A stretch of 64,000 nt of DNA from Dinoroseobacter sp. (GTDB lineage Bacteria; Pseudomonadota; Alphaproteobacteria; Rhodobacterales; Rhodobacteraceae). Under the pieces are notes generated by a model. The model worked only from the letters and a program-made list of their open reading frames with translations. It did no database searches and had not been told where the DNA came from. The translations under genes were made by a program, and so were the position numbers. Every line of letters starts with the position of its first letter. Positions within the stretch are counted from its first letter, which is position 1. The stretch covers positions 1 to 64,000 of the forward strand of contig JASJAW010000013.1 in the NCBI GenBank assembly GCA_030066795.1. Direction: 5' to 3'. Positions 34,540 to 43,169 of the stretch are shown in pieces.

Positions 34540-36642
34540 ATGACCACAAGACGTGACTTCATGAAAAGCGTCCCGGCGGCCGGCGCTGCGTTCGCCGTTG
34601 CAGGTAAGATTGCGCTCGACGACTCCCCTGCTTATGCGCAAGCCACGTCGGTCCCACCCGATGGGCACTTTCATCCAAAAGGAAAAGCACCCTCCGAGCA
34701 TACGCTCAAAATACTCGCCGAAGCCCGTGATGCATTACCCTTCTCGGATACGCGCGATTTTGAAGAGAACGCCCGTGGTCTGATTGCCGAGATGCCAGAG
34801 GACACGATCATGGCGGATGCGGGAAACATTGCCTGGGACATGGCGAGCTTCCGCTTCTTTGATGAGGATAAGGACTGGCCCAGCATTCATCCCTCGCTTC
34901 AGCGGATTTCGCAGCTGAACCAGAACTATGGGCTCTACGAGGTGATCCCCGGCATCTACCAGGTGCGAGGGTTCGATCTGTCCCAGATGACTATGGTGCG
35001 CGGCAAAACGGGGTGGATCGTGTTCGATACGCTCATCAGCCTCGAGACCGCCCGCGCGGCCTGGAACCTTTTTCAGGAGCATGTCGGCGAAGGGCTTCCC
35101 GTTACGGCGGTGATCCACTCCCATAGCCACGGGGATCACTGGGGCGGCGTGCGCGGGGTCGTCGACGAAGCCGATGTGCGCGCAGGCAAGGTCGAGATCA
35201 TCGTGCCGCGCGACTTCATGGAACACACGATCTCCGAGAACGTGTATGCGGGCAACGCCATGAACCGGCGGCTTTCCTATCAATATGGCCAACAGCTTCC
35301 CATCAGTCCGTTCGGTTTCGCAGGTCAGGGTCTTGGCCACCGTGTGTCCTTTGGCGTTCCCGGTCTGATCACACCAACCAAAGTTGTCGAAGAAGATATC
35401 GAATATCTCGAGGTCGACGGCGTACGCATGGTCTTCCAGAACACCCCGAACACCGAGGCGCCGTCAGAGATGAATACCTACATCCCCGAGATGAAGGCGC
35501 TCTGGATGGCGGAGAATGTCAACGCGACGCTGCACAACATCTATACCTTGCGGGGGGCGCCGGTACGCGATGCACTGCGTTGGTCCAAGTACATTTCCCG
35601 TGCGCTGCACCTGTTTGGCACCGAAGCCGATGTTCTGTTCGCGTCTCACCACTGGCCCCGTTGGGGCAGTGACCGGGTGCAGGAAGTGTTGCGCGCGCAG
35701 CGCGACCTCTATGCGCATATGAACAACCAGTGTCTGCATCTTGCCAATCAGGGCGTCACGATCAATCAGATCCACAACGTCTACGAGTTGCCGGAAAGCT
35801 TGCAGCAGAAATGGTATTGCCGCGGCTACCACGGCACACCGCGTCACAACAGCCGCGGCGTGGTGCAACGGTTTCTGGGCTTCTGGGATGCCAACCCCGC
35901 GACTTTGGTTCCGCCTTCGCCGGAGGCCTCTGCGCCGCTCTATGTCGAGATGATGGGCGGGTCGGATGCGATCCTGGCCAAGGGACAAGAGTTGCACGAC
36001 GCAGGCAACTACCTGCTGGCTGTTGAAATCCTGAACAAATTGTTCCTCGCGGAAAACGACAACCAGCCCGCGCGGGACCTGCTGGCCGATTGCTACGAAC
36101 AGCTTGGATATCAGGACGAAAACCCGGGGCTGCGGAACAGCTATCTCGCGGGCGCCTATGAACTGCGTTCTGGGATTTCGGATGCGCCCATTGCAAGCAC
36201 GTCCAGCCCGGACGTGATCCGGGCCATGTCGACGGAGTTGTTCCTGAACTTCCTCGGCATCAGGATGGATAGCCGCAAAGCGGAAGGCATGCGCTTTACC
36301 ATCAACCTGATCACACCGGACAACGGAGAGAAGTTCCTGATCGAGATGGAGAACGCGACTCTCACCAACGTTGAAGGGTTTCTTGCCGACGCGCCCGATC
36401 TGACGCTGGTCATCAACCGGTCCGATCTTGAGCGGACGATGGGGGGCGAAGTCACGCTCGATGACCAGATCGCCGGCGGTACCGCAACGGTCGAAGGCGA
36501 TGTCAGCGTCTTGGCGCAACTTGCGTCGACCATGGTCGATTTCGATCCGCTCTTTGAGATTTTGCCGGGAACGGCAACCGCGCATGAGATCAAACAGGCA
36601 AATGCCTACGAGGCGGTGCCGGGGGCAGCGATCCCGGAGTAA
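34540..36642 (+). CDS. Tat-exported alkyl sulfatase (SdsA1-type metallo-beta-lactamase fold)
   Basis: A 700-residue secreted hydrolase. The N-terminus TTRRDFMKSVPAAGAAFAVAG is a twin-arginine signal peptide, so it is exported folded. The metallo-beta-lactamase zinc motif is HSHSHGDHWGG near residue 193, and the alkyl-sulfatase dimerisation domain includes WYCRGYHGTPRHNSRG near residue 427. A C-terminal SCP2-like domain (about residues 575-700) binds lipid-like chains. SdsA1-type enzymes release sulfate from primary alkyl sulfates such as SDS. GGAGGGA lies before the ATG. No regulator or sulfate transporter adjoins it. Confidence 0.92.
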   Translation: MTTRRDFMKSVPAAGAAFAVAGKIALDDSPAYAQATSVPPDGHFHPKGKAPSEHTLKILAEARDALPFSDTRDFEENARGLIAEMPEDTIMADAGNIAWDMASFRFFDEDKDWPSIHPSLQRISQLNQNYGLYEVIPGIYQVRGFDLSQMTMVRGKTGWIVFDTLISLETARAAWNLFQEHVGEGLPVTAVIHSHSHGDHWGGVRGVVDEADVRAGKVEIIVPRDFMEHTISENVYAGNAMNRRLSYQYGQQLPISPFGFAGQGLGHRVSFGVPGLITPTKVVEEDIEYLEVDGVRMVFQNTPNTEAPSEMNTYIPEMKALWMAENVNATLHNIYTLRGAPVRDALRWSKYISRALHLFGTEADVLFASHHWPRWGSDRVQEVLRAQRDLYAHMNNQCLHLANQGVTINQIHNVYELPESLQQKWYCRGYHGTPRHNSRGVVQRFLGFWDANPATLVPPSPEASAPLYVEMMGGSDAILAKGQELHDAGNYLLAVEILNKLFLAENDNQPARDLLADCYEQLGYQDENPGLRNSYLAGAYELRSGISDAPIASTSSPDVIRAMSTELFLNFLGIRMDSRKAEGMRFTINLITPDNGEKFLIEMENATLTNVEGFLADAPDLTLVINRSDLERTMGGEVTLDDQIAGGTATVEGDVSVLAQLASTMVDFDPLFEILPGTATAHEIKQANAYEAVPGAAIPE

Positions 36643-36819
36643 GAATTTTTCCAGGATCGCATCCAGAACTCGCCTTGCACCCGGCCATCGCCAGACGCCG
36701 GACCCATGGCGCCACTGGCTATGAACGGACATACCCGTCGCGCTACATGTCTCCGGGTCGGGTCTGCCAAATAAGGGCAGGGCGCTGGTCGCGCGCGTAG
36801 CCCGATCTCGCCTGCAGCT

Positions 36820-37317
36820 TCAGGTCCCGGAACGATGGATCACGAGATTGAAGCCTTCCTTGGCGGTCGGTGGACTGTAAAAGTTCGAAAAGCGATGAAA
36901 TTGTTCTTCCGTAACCGCGAAGGGGTGTTCTCCCCGTGAGTTTCGGTCACGCAGACGCGCCAGACACACTTCGTCCGATACATCAAGGATATGCAGTTGG
37001 TGAGCGGACCCTGCATTTTCAAAAATGCCACGCATCCATGCTCGGTTGTCGACAGTATTTGCCGGGAAGTCCAAAACAACCGAGAGCCCCGCTTGCAGAA
37101 GGGACGAGATGTGCGGGCCCAAGGCTCCTCTTAGTTTGGCGGAGCATTCAACATAGTCCTTTGGACTTTTCATGCGGTCGCGGAACAGGGCGCTTAACCA
37201 GTCGTCTTCGGAAAGAAGCACCGTTCCTTGGGCGCTGGCGAGCCTTGATGCCAACGTCGACTTTCCTGAAGCGATTTTGCCGCAAAGCATGTGAAGAGCA
37301 GGGGAGGGCTGGGGCAT
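36820..37317 (-). CDS. P-loop kinase-like protein
   Basis: A 165-residue AAA_33-type nucleoside-triphosphatase or kinase. Walker A is CGKIASGKSTLASRL near residue 12, followed by VLLSEDDWLSALF and VVLDFPANTVDNRAWM. The lid carries Arg residues in VCLARLRDRNSRGEHPFAV. This resembles small kinases such as chloramphenicol phosphotransferase-like or zeta-toxin-like proteins, but the substrate cannot be told. GGAAGG ten bases before the ATG at 37317 decides that start. The upstream gap 36643-36819 shows nothing. Confidence 0.72.
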   Translation of the reverse strand: MPQPSPALHMLCGKIASGKSTLASRLASAQGTVLLSEDDWLSALFRDRMKSPKDYVECSAKLRGALGPHISSLLQAGLSVVLDFPANTVDNRAWMRGIFENAGSAHQLHILDVSDEVCLARLRDRNSRGEHPFAVTEEQFHRFSNFYSPPTAKEGFNLVIHRSGT

Positions 37318-37559
37318 TTGGCAGAGCCTTCCAGTTTGATGCAGGCCTAAATCAGAAAAAGGTTCACATATCGGCTGGTTTTGCAATCAAGCGGTGCCGC
37401 CGATGTCCGTTGTTTCTGCATAATAGTGTTGGCGATTTGGTGCGGTTGGCTTGCAAAACCTGTATGTGCGCATGCGCACCAAACTTGCGTGTCGCGTGGT
37501 CTTTATGCGCGCTCAGCGTGCTTTAAGTAATACCACAAGTATTTGATTGGAGATACGCC

Positions 37560-38498
37560 ATGAGCTGGAACCCAACCTTAGATCCCGATTGCCCGACCGG
37601 TGATGCCGTTGACGCGATCGAGACTCTGATTATTCCCCGCGCCCGAGACCTTGGCGCGCTTGAAGTGCGCCGTGCACTTCCAGCCCCCAAACGGCAGATG
37701 GTGGGGCCGTTCATCTTTTTCGACCAGATGGGGCCGGCAGAGTTTCTGCCGACCAAGGGTCTTGATGTCCGCCCACACCCCCATATCGGACTTGCCACGA
37801 TCAGCTATCTCTATCGCGGGCGGATGCACCACCGGGACAGCCTCGGAACCGACAAGTGGATTGAGCCCGGTGCAGTCAACTGGATGGTTGCCGGGCACGG
37901 AATCACCCACTCGGAACGCACAGACGACGAGACGCAGACCGATCCGATGCCGTTTTTTGGTATTCAGACTTGGGTTGCGTTGCCCAAGGATCACGAGGAC
38001 CGTGCGCCTGAATTTCAGCACGCGCCGAAGGATACGCTTCCGGTCATGGAAGGGGAGGGCAAGGAACTGCGCCTGATCCTCGGGTCCGCCTATGGGGAGC
38101 GCGCGCCGGTCGAAACCGCCTCCGAGATGTTCTATGTCGACGCGGTCTTGCAGCCGGGCGCCAGATTACCCTTGCCCGACGACCATGAGGACCGTGGTAT
38201 TTATGTGGTTGAGGGGGCGGTCGAGGTTGCAGGCGACACGTTCGAGGCTGGGCGCATGATGGTGTTCCGACCCGGCGACCGTGTTTCGGTGACAGCGGGC
38301 GCACAAGGCGCGCGACTGATGATGCTGGGCGGTGAGACGCTGGAAGGCTCGCGCTACATCTGGTGGAATTTCGTCGCCTCATCGAAAGAACGGATCGAAG
38401 AGGCAAAGGAAGCCTGGCGCGCGGGCGATTGGGAAAACGGTCGCTTCCAGCTTCCCACGGGGGACAGTTCTGAGTTTATTCCGCTTCCGGAAAAGTAG
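37560..38498 (+). CDS. Pirin-family bicupin protein
   Basis: A 312-residue bicupin. The N-terminal cupin has the metal-binding pattern of pirins: RPHPHIGLATISYLYRG, MHHRDSLG and AGHGITHSERT, supplying three His and a Glu. The pirin C-terminal domain includes EMFYVDAVLQPGARLPLP and a terminal helical tail. Some bacterial pirins have quercetin dioxygenase activity; the role here is unknown. GGAGA lies about seven bases before the ATG. A GC hairpin without a T run lies at 38538-38563. Confidence 0.9.
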   Translation: MSWNPTLDPDCPTGDAVDAIETLIIPRARDLGALEVRRALPAPKRQMVGPFIFFDQMGPAEFLPTKGLDVRPHPHIGLATISYLYRGRMHHRDSLGTDKWIEPGAVNWMVAGHGITHSERTDDETQTDPMPFFGIQTWVALPKDHEDRAPEFQHAPKDTLPVMEGEGKELRLILGSAYGERAPVETASEMFYVDAVLQPGARLPLPDDHEDRGIYVVEGAVEVAGDTFEAGRMMVFRPGDRVSVTAGAQGARLMMLGGETLEGSRYIWWNFVASSKERIEEAKEAWRAGDWENGRFQLPTGDSSEFIPLPEK

Positions 38499-38537
38499 AC
38501 CCTTTGCCGCCGCGATTTCAGGAGAAAAGTATGACGG

Positions 38538-38563
38538 CCCTGCACGCGTCTGGACGTGCAGGG
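38538..38563. repeat. GC-rich hairpin between pirin and the Hint-like gene
   Basis: CCCTGCACG at 38538-38546 pairs with CGTGCAGGG at 38555-38563 (loop 8). It lies between two convergent genes, where a terminator is expected, but no T run follows on either strand. Confidence 0.45.
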
Positions 38564-38576
38564 TCTGACCTGAAAG

Positions 38577-39059
38577 CTAGCACGCAAACCAAAGCCCCTC
38601 GGCGCTGACGAAGACCGTCCTCTGGCAAGCGATTACGATATAGGTGAAGTCGAAACTGCGGTCATCAAACAGCGTTGGATACTTTGACCACAGCAAAGCT
38701 GATCCGAAGCAACTCACCTTGTCCGACTTTTCCCCGGCCAACACAGTGTGCGATCGCGACACCAGTGTGTTCCGACGCGGTGCGCCCGGGCCGAACTGAC
38801 CGGCCTCAATAAGCACAGGTTTAAGATCGGGGTATTGCTTCAACGTCGTCGCGTCGAGGTTCAACCGCTGAATCCACTCAATCTCCACAAAGGAGCCGTC
38901 GAGTGCCTGCAACAGGTGTTGCGGCGTCACGTCTTTGGCAGGGACAGGGCCAAGGTGCGTGTCCAATATCGTTTCTTCGCTGAAGGCGCGTAAGCCGAAG
39001 ACACTGGGGTTTACTGGCCGTTTCGCGCCAGGTTTCACAAGAACTCGTTTCTCACTCAT
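38577..39059 (-). CDS. Hint_2-like protein lacking the catalytic N-terminal Cys
   Basis: A 160-residue protein resembling the Hedgehog/intein (Hint_2) domains common in Rhodobacterales surface proteins. THLGPVPAKDVTPQHLL matches the strand after the splice Cys, IEWIQRLNLD the middle strands, and PVLIEAGQFGPGAPRRNTLVSRSHTVL the late HR-type block. The usual opening CFTPGT with the nucleophilic Cys is absent: that region reads FSEETILDTHLG. Without it, autoprocessing should not occur. The start at 39059 is uncertain because the frame is open to 39170. Not linked to a repeat-containing host protein on the same strand. Confidence 0.5.
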   Translation of the reverse strand: MSEKRVLVKPGAKRPVNPSVFGLRAFSEETILDTHLGPVPAKDVTPQHLLQALDGSFVEIEWIQRLNLDATTLKQYPDLKPVLIEAGQFGPGAPRRNTLVSRSHTVLAGEKSDKVSCFGSALLWSKYPTLFDDRSFDFTYIVIACQRTVFVSAEGLWFAC

Positions 39060-39534
39060 AACCAACCTAAGGGTACTGATAGTGGCGTGCCAACCGGTCG
39101 GCAGACTCCAAAAGTCTTTCATTCCGGCGCCGAACAAATGCCACAAACACTGTTTTCGAAGCCTGCTCACCTTACACTCAGGGAACGACTCGGACTATTT
39201 GAGGTCGCGTCGGCGTGAGTATTCGCTCATATTCTACGCCACTTCAGAAACTATTATTCTGAAATTCAACGACTGTTTCTGTTTGTGCATCAACAGGTAA
39301 GCCGATACACTGTTTTGACAGGCTTCGGTCGTAATTGGCGTAGATTAGCGGCAAGCGATCGAGACGAGCAGTGCCGTCGCCTCTGACCCTGAAGATCGGG
39401 GAAGGGGGACCAACGAAGGCTTAATTGGCGCCCAAACGAAGATTTTTGACTAAAAGTCTTAAGCTTAGCGGCGTCTTGGTAGTTAGTAAGTGCGGTGGCA
39501 GCACCGTAGTGTGAGTTTGAGTAACGGAGAAAAC
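39060..39534. other. Intergenic region without a recognised gene
   Basis: Between the Hint-like gene and the repeat protein I see no convincing coding frame. It contains an inverted repeat TTCAGAA/TTCTGAA at 39243-39263 and a TTGACA at 39315-39320, which could be the -35 box of the downstream gene, though no good -10 is at 17 bases. The stretch is more AT-rich than its neighbours. Confidence 0.4.
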
Positions 39535-40113
39535 ATGAAAAAAACCGTATCTATGATTGCGCTGGCAACGCTTCCATTCCTGAGCTTGTCCGCAGCGCAA
39601 ACCGCGATAGCGCAAGAGCAGATTTGCAGCCGTAGTACCGCCCGTGAGGCTGCAAGTGCCCAAGATTACCAGACACTTTGCGACTGTGGAGTTGTAACCC
39701 GAGGGTTCCTCAACGTTTTGCAGCAGCGCAGCGATTTTGCTGACACGCTTCAAAATACATCCGCGCTTTGCCCCGGTCTGGCCAGCTTGCTCAGTGACCT
39801 TCCCACCGCAAGCACTGATGGTGGGTCTGATTACGACAACGACATCAGCGGCATCGATTTTGTTGGGTCATCTTCTCCGTCCTCGGCAAGCACCGGACCT
39901 TCTGGCGGCGGCGACGACGACACAGGCGGTGGTGACGATGACACCGGTGGCGGTCAAGACAACGGCAACGGTGGCGGTCAGGACAACGGCAACGGTGGCG
40001 GTCAGGACAACGGCAATGGTGGCGGTCAGGACAGCGGCACCGGCGGCGAGAAGGGCGATAACGGCGACGGCGGTGGCGACGACACCGGCGAAGGCTGCAC
40101 CTTCGACTGCTGA
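39535..40113 (+). CDS. Secreted Gly/Asp/Asn-rich repeat protein
   Basis: A 192-residue protein with a signal peptide (MKKTVSMIALATLPFLSLSA, cleavage near AIAQ-E, residue 27). A roughly 80-residue folded part follows with several Cys residues (ICSRSTAREAA, LCDCGVV, ALCPGLA). The C-terminal 80 residues are low complexity: two GGGDDDT units, then four GGGQDNGN-type units and EKGDNGDGGGDD, closing with CTFDC. The acidic Gly repeats suggest a flexible or calcium-binding tail but lack the exact RTX nonapeptide. GGAG precedes the ATG. Family not recognised. Confidence 0.68.
   Translation: MKKTVSMIALATLPFLSLSAAQTAIAQEQICSRSTAREAASAQDYQTLCDCGVVTRGFLNVLQQRSDFADTLQNTSALCPGLASLLSDLPTASTDGGSDYDNDISGIDFVGSSSPSSASTGPSGGGDDDTGGGDDDTGGGQDNGNGGGQDNGNGGGQDNGNGGGQDSGTGGEKGDNGDGGGDDTGEGCTFDC
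39946..40041 (+). repeat. 24-bp tandem repeat, four units, inside the secreted protein gene
   Basis: Units start at 39946, 39970, 39994 and 40018. The first three differ by single bases (for example CAAGAC against CAGGAC, and AAC against AAT); the fourth diverges at its end. Each encodes GGGQDNGN, and the unit length is a multiple of three, so gain or loss of units would keep the frame. Confidence 0.92.
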
Positions 40114-40125
40114 CGGCAGACTTTA

Positions 40126-40150
40126 AACAGGCGGGTTTTGCCCGCCTGTT
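40126..40150. terminator. Terminator hairpin after the repeat protein gene
   Basis: AACAGGCGGG at 40126-40135 and CCCGCCTGTT at 40141-40150 form a perfect 10-bp stem with loop TTTTG. T runs on both sides are short, but the location between convergent genes fits a bidirectional terminator. Confidence 0.7.
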
Positions 40151-40192
40151 ATGGATACAACGACATCGCTTTTGCGGATGTGTCTTTGCGCG

Positions 40193-40837
40193 TTAGTGGA
40201 AAATTCCACCCTTCATAACGAGACGCCATCCGGTTCTGGACGTTGCGTCCTGCGCTTTCAGGAACGAGTAGCCGGTGCGATCCCATCGCAGCATACGGTT
40301 GTGCAAATTGTCGAGGACGAGATCCCCTGAATCGGTTCTCAGCACCAGGACCGCATGGGGTGCACGTTTTTTGTCTAGGACAGTTGCAATCGACAGCCTT
40401 TTAGGGGCGATGCCTTTTTGAATCAGCAGTTGCTTCTTCAGCAACGCGAAATCTTCGCAGTCCCCCCCCCGGGATGTCGGCAGTGCCCAGTGATCGATCC
40501 GGCTGTACTGAACCTGGTCGCTCACCTGTCTGAAACGGGTGTTCACCATCTGATTCACTTTTCGCGCGTACGCGATGATGTCTGCATCATTGGTCAATGT
40601 CCCACTGGTGCTGCGCGAACACGCCCAGTAGTGCTTTTGACAAAGGGCCTTGGACGCGACAGGCGCACGGGTTTCCTTCAGGGCCACGTCAAAAAGTTCA
40701 GCCTGCGCAGGAGCAGGGGCAATTGACATAAGCGCGGCAGCCACAGCGACCGCCTGCAGCGCGTTGGACAAGCGACCCCGGGACTGGAATTTCCGAAGTG
40801 CTTCTGCAGGATAAGACAACTTAGTTTTGAGCAGCAT
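40193..40837 (-). CDS. Exported transglutaminase-like cysteine peptidase (BTLCP family)
   Basis: A 214-residue bacterial transglutaminase-like cysteine peptidase. A signal peptide or anchor (LQAVAVAAALMSIAPAPAQA) ends near residue 47. The catalytic triad is visible: Cys in RGGDCEDFALLK near residue 125, His in RAPHAVLVLRT, Asp in LVLDNLHNRML. The LapG branch of this family cleaves a surface adhesin in response to c-di-GMP, but no lapD gene adjoins, so the substrate is open. The codons for RGGD contain a run of nine G residues (C9 at 40462-40470 on the plus strand), a possible slippage site. The ATG at 40837 is chosen over a longer frame without family resemblance. Confidence 0.82.
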   Translation of the reverse strand: MLLKTKLSYPAEALRKFQSRGRLSNALQAVAVAAALMSIAPAPAQAELFDVALKETRAPVASKALCQKHYWACSRSTSGTLTNDADIIAYARKVNQMVNTRFRQVSDQVQYSRIDHWALPTSRGGDCEDFALLKKQLLIQKGIAPKRLSIATVLDKKRAPHAVLVLRTDSGDLVLDNLHNRMLRWDRTGYSFLKAQDATSRTGWRLVMKGGIFH

Positions 40838-41130
40838 AGTTTTTATCCCCAGCCGACCTCTCACGATTCCGCCACGGGCAGCATGCGGAGAAGGGCCATA
40901 CTTGATTAAATCGACACCGTTACGCTCGGCGAGAAAACCGGCCAGATTTGGGCGGAACTGAGGAAAGTCTGGTGCAGTTCTGAACGATGGGGTGTCGGCG
41001 CGCAGTGAGCCTGACGCCTTTTGCGTCGTGTACGTTATGGCCCAGCTGCTTTCGCACATAAAAAAACCTCTTCACGCGGGCCAAGGGCGCTTGACCGCAT
41101 CCCGGCCTTGGCGTATTTCGCACGCTACGC

Positions 41131-41207
41131 GCGGTTGTAGCTCAGTTGGTTAGAGTACCGGCCTGTCACGCCGGGGGTCGCGGGTTCGAGCCCCGTCAAC
41201 CGCGCCA
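41131..41207 (+). tRNA. tRNA-Asp (anticodon GTC)
   Basis: A 77-base cloverleaf. The acceptor stem is GCGGTTG/CAACCGC, the D arm is in TAGCTCAGTTGGTTAGAG, the anticodon loop CTGTCAC has anticodon GTC, and the T loop is TTCGAGC. Discriminator G and CCA are encoded. A decayed copy lies at 43170-43246. Confidence 0.97.
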
Positions 41208-41209
41208 CT

Positions 41210-43036
41210 TCACTCCGTTTGCACTCGTTTCTCTTTTAACGCGGCGAAGAATCCGTCGAGCAGATGGTGCCCACCGTGGGGCGACAGCCGCGCTTGAAGC
41301 TCTCCGTCATACGTTGCAACACGCGCCCGGCGGCGCTCTCCTCCCGCTTGATAAATCACCTGGTCTTCTTTGATCGTCAGTTCCACCCGGAGCTGGTCCA
41401 GGGTTTCGGGGTCAACCGCTGTAGGATCCGCCGACAGAACTACAAAGTCGGCCAACTTACCGGGTGTGATCGACCCTTTTTGGTCTTCCTCAAAATGTTG
41501 GTATGCCGGCCAGATCGTCATCGCTTTCAACGCGGTCATGACATCCACACGTTGCGACGGACCAAGGATGTCACCCGTCCGGGAACGCCGGGTCACTGTC
41601 GCATCCAGGACGCGCATACTGTCAGGGAAGGCCACCGGAGCGTCGTGGTGGGTTCCGAACATCATGCCGCGTTTGACGAGCCATCCCGTCGGCGAGATAT
41701 TGTCAGCGCGTTCCGGACCGACCGTATAGTCGCGGTGCCAGTCTCCCCAGTAAAACGTGTGCATCGGAAACAGCGATGGAAACACTCCCAGAGCCTGATA
41801 CGCGTCGACCTGATCTTCGCGCAGAAACTGACCATGGATGAGAACCGGTCGTCTGTCTCCGGTGCCATGTGTGGCCTCAGCTGCCTGTAGCGCGGCGATC
41901 AGCATGTCTGAAGCGCCTTCGCCGTTAGAATGGGTCAGGATCTGGATGTCGTTTGCGTATGCCCAGTCGATCGCGTCGGTGACCTGCTCCGTGGTGGCGG
42001 CCGCATAGCCAGCATATCCCGGCGGGAAGTCTCCGATCGGGTCGAAATACGGCCGGTCCCGGAGCGCAGTGAAGCCTTGGGGCGACCCGTCGATTGTGAG
42101 TTTCGCACCGCCAACGCGGACATTTTTGTCATATGCATTGGATGCAGTTGCGCCGATAAACTCTTGCTCCACCAGCACATCTGGATAGACGACCACGTCG
42201 ATTGGCAGCTCGCCCCGATCGTCCACTACGCGCAAAGTGTCATAGACCTGTGAGGTCGCACGGCCTTCCTGCCCGGTGGTGTAGCCAAAGCGCGCCCAAA
42301 GCTCGGCGCCTGCGCTGGCAAATGCTTCGAACCCTGCCTGACCCAGCCCTGCGATAAGCGGAACGAGCGCTGCAAAAAAGGCGTTCTCTTCCAATACGCC
42401 GGTCGGCACGCCATCGGGGCCTGTGCGCACCACTCCGCCCGGCGGTGTGTCTTCGGCACTTTCGATGCCAGCGGTGGCGAGAGCTGGCGTGTTGGCCACC
42501 CCAAAATGCCCCGATTGGTGCACGATGATAATGGGTACCGTGTCCGAGACTGCATCCAGCTCGTCTCGGGTTGGGGGGCGTAGTTCGGCTAACTGGCTTT
42601 CATCATATCCAAAACCCACGATCAGGTTCACCGTCTCGACTATGTTTGCATTTTCGTCGACCCACGCGCGCAGCGTGTCCTGCAAGGACGCGATATCTCG
42701 CACCTCTCCGTCCGGTGGTGACAGAAGGTTGGCGGACAGAGCCTGCAGGCCGCCCATGACAACATGTCCATGGCTGTCCACAAACCCCGGAAGCATCGCG
42801 CGTCCGGCAAGGTCGACCATCTCAGTCGCTTCGCCACGCAGGCCGGATATGTCCTCGAGCGTTCCCACTGCAAGTATCGTGCCGTCCGCGACGGCAACTG
42901 CCTCGGCGCGCGGTTGCGCGTCTTCCATCGTGAGGATTGGCCCCCCAGCGTAAATTGTATCGGCAAAAGACTGTGCAGGCGCTGGTGTAACCGACGGGAT
43001 CAGAAGAAGGGCACTTAGCAATATATGCGTCTTCAT
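41210..43036 (-). CDS. Exported YtcJ-type amidohydrolase
   Basis: A 608-residue metal-dependent amidohydrolase with a signal peptide (HILLSALLLIPSVTPAPAQS). DTIYAGGPILTMEDAQPRAEA is the typical YtcJ-like opening. The metal-binding motif is PGFVDSHGHVV near residue 75, and later His residues lie in ILTHSNGEGA, LIHGQFL and FGTHHDAPV. The closing strand reads GSITPGKLADFVVLSADP. Such enzymes hydrolyse N-acyl or amide bonds; substrate unknown. GAGG lies close before the ATG. Its stop is only two bases from the 3' end of tRNA-Asp on the other strand, and a tRNA-Asp remnant lies beyond its 5' end. Confidence 0.87.
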   Translation of the reverse strand: MKTHILLSALLLIPSVTPAPAQSFADTIYAGGPILTMEDAQPRAEAVAVADGTILAVGTLEDISGLRGEATEMVDLAGRAMLPGFVDSHGHVVMGGLQALSANLLSPPDGEVRDIASLQDTLRAWVDENANIVETVNLIVGFGYDESQLAELRPPTRDELDAVSDTVPIIIVHQSGHFGVANTPALATAGIESAEDTPPGGVVRTGPDGVPTGVLEENAFFAALVPLIAGLGQAGFEAFASAGAELWARFGYTTGQEGRATSQVYDTLRVVDDRGELPIDVVVYPDVLVEQEFIGATASNAYDKNVRVGGAKLTIDGSPQGFTALRDRPYFDPIGDFPPGYAGYAAATTEQVTDAIDWAYANDIQILTHSNGEGASDMLIAALQAAEATHGTGDRRPVLIHGQFLREDQVDAYQALGVFPSLFPMHTFYWGDWHRDYTVGPERADNISPTGWLVKRGMMFGTHHDAPVAFPDSMRVLDATVTRRSRTGDILGPSQRVDVMTALKAMTIWPAYQHFEEDQKGSITPGKLADFVVLSADPTAVDPETLDQLRVELTIKEDQVIYQAGGERRRARVATYDGELQARLSPHGGHHLLDGFFAALKEKRVQTE

Positions 43037-43169
43037 CGGAACCTCGGAGTAACTACGCTGAAACAATTCCGCAACATTACAATTATTTTAGCGATTCTCG
43101 AAATGCTCCTTTTGGAGATGTCGAATCTTCTTGTTTTTCCGCGTTGTAGGTCTGGCTTAACCGACTCAC

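Noticed and set aside
35464-36732. A 422-codon minus-strand open frame
   Set aside because: It is antisense to the alkylsulfatase, whose motifs and signal peptide are clear; long antisense frames are common in GC-rich DNA.
38538-38563. Terminator after pirin
   Set aside because: The stem is strong, but neither strand has a T run after it; it is listed only as a hairpin.
39946-40041. CRISPR-like array
   Set aside because: The repeats are directly adjacent without spacers and encode in-frame GGGQDNGN units inside a secreted protein.
40838-41059. N-terminal extension of the transglutaminase-like peptidase
   Set aside because: The signal peptide begins shortly after the ATG at 40837, and the upstream codons have no resemblance to the family.
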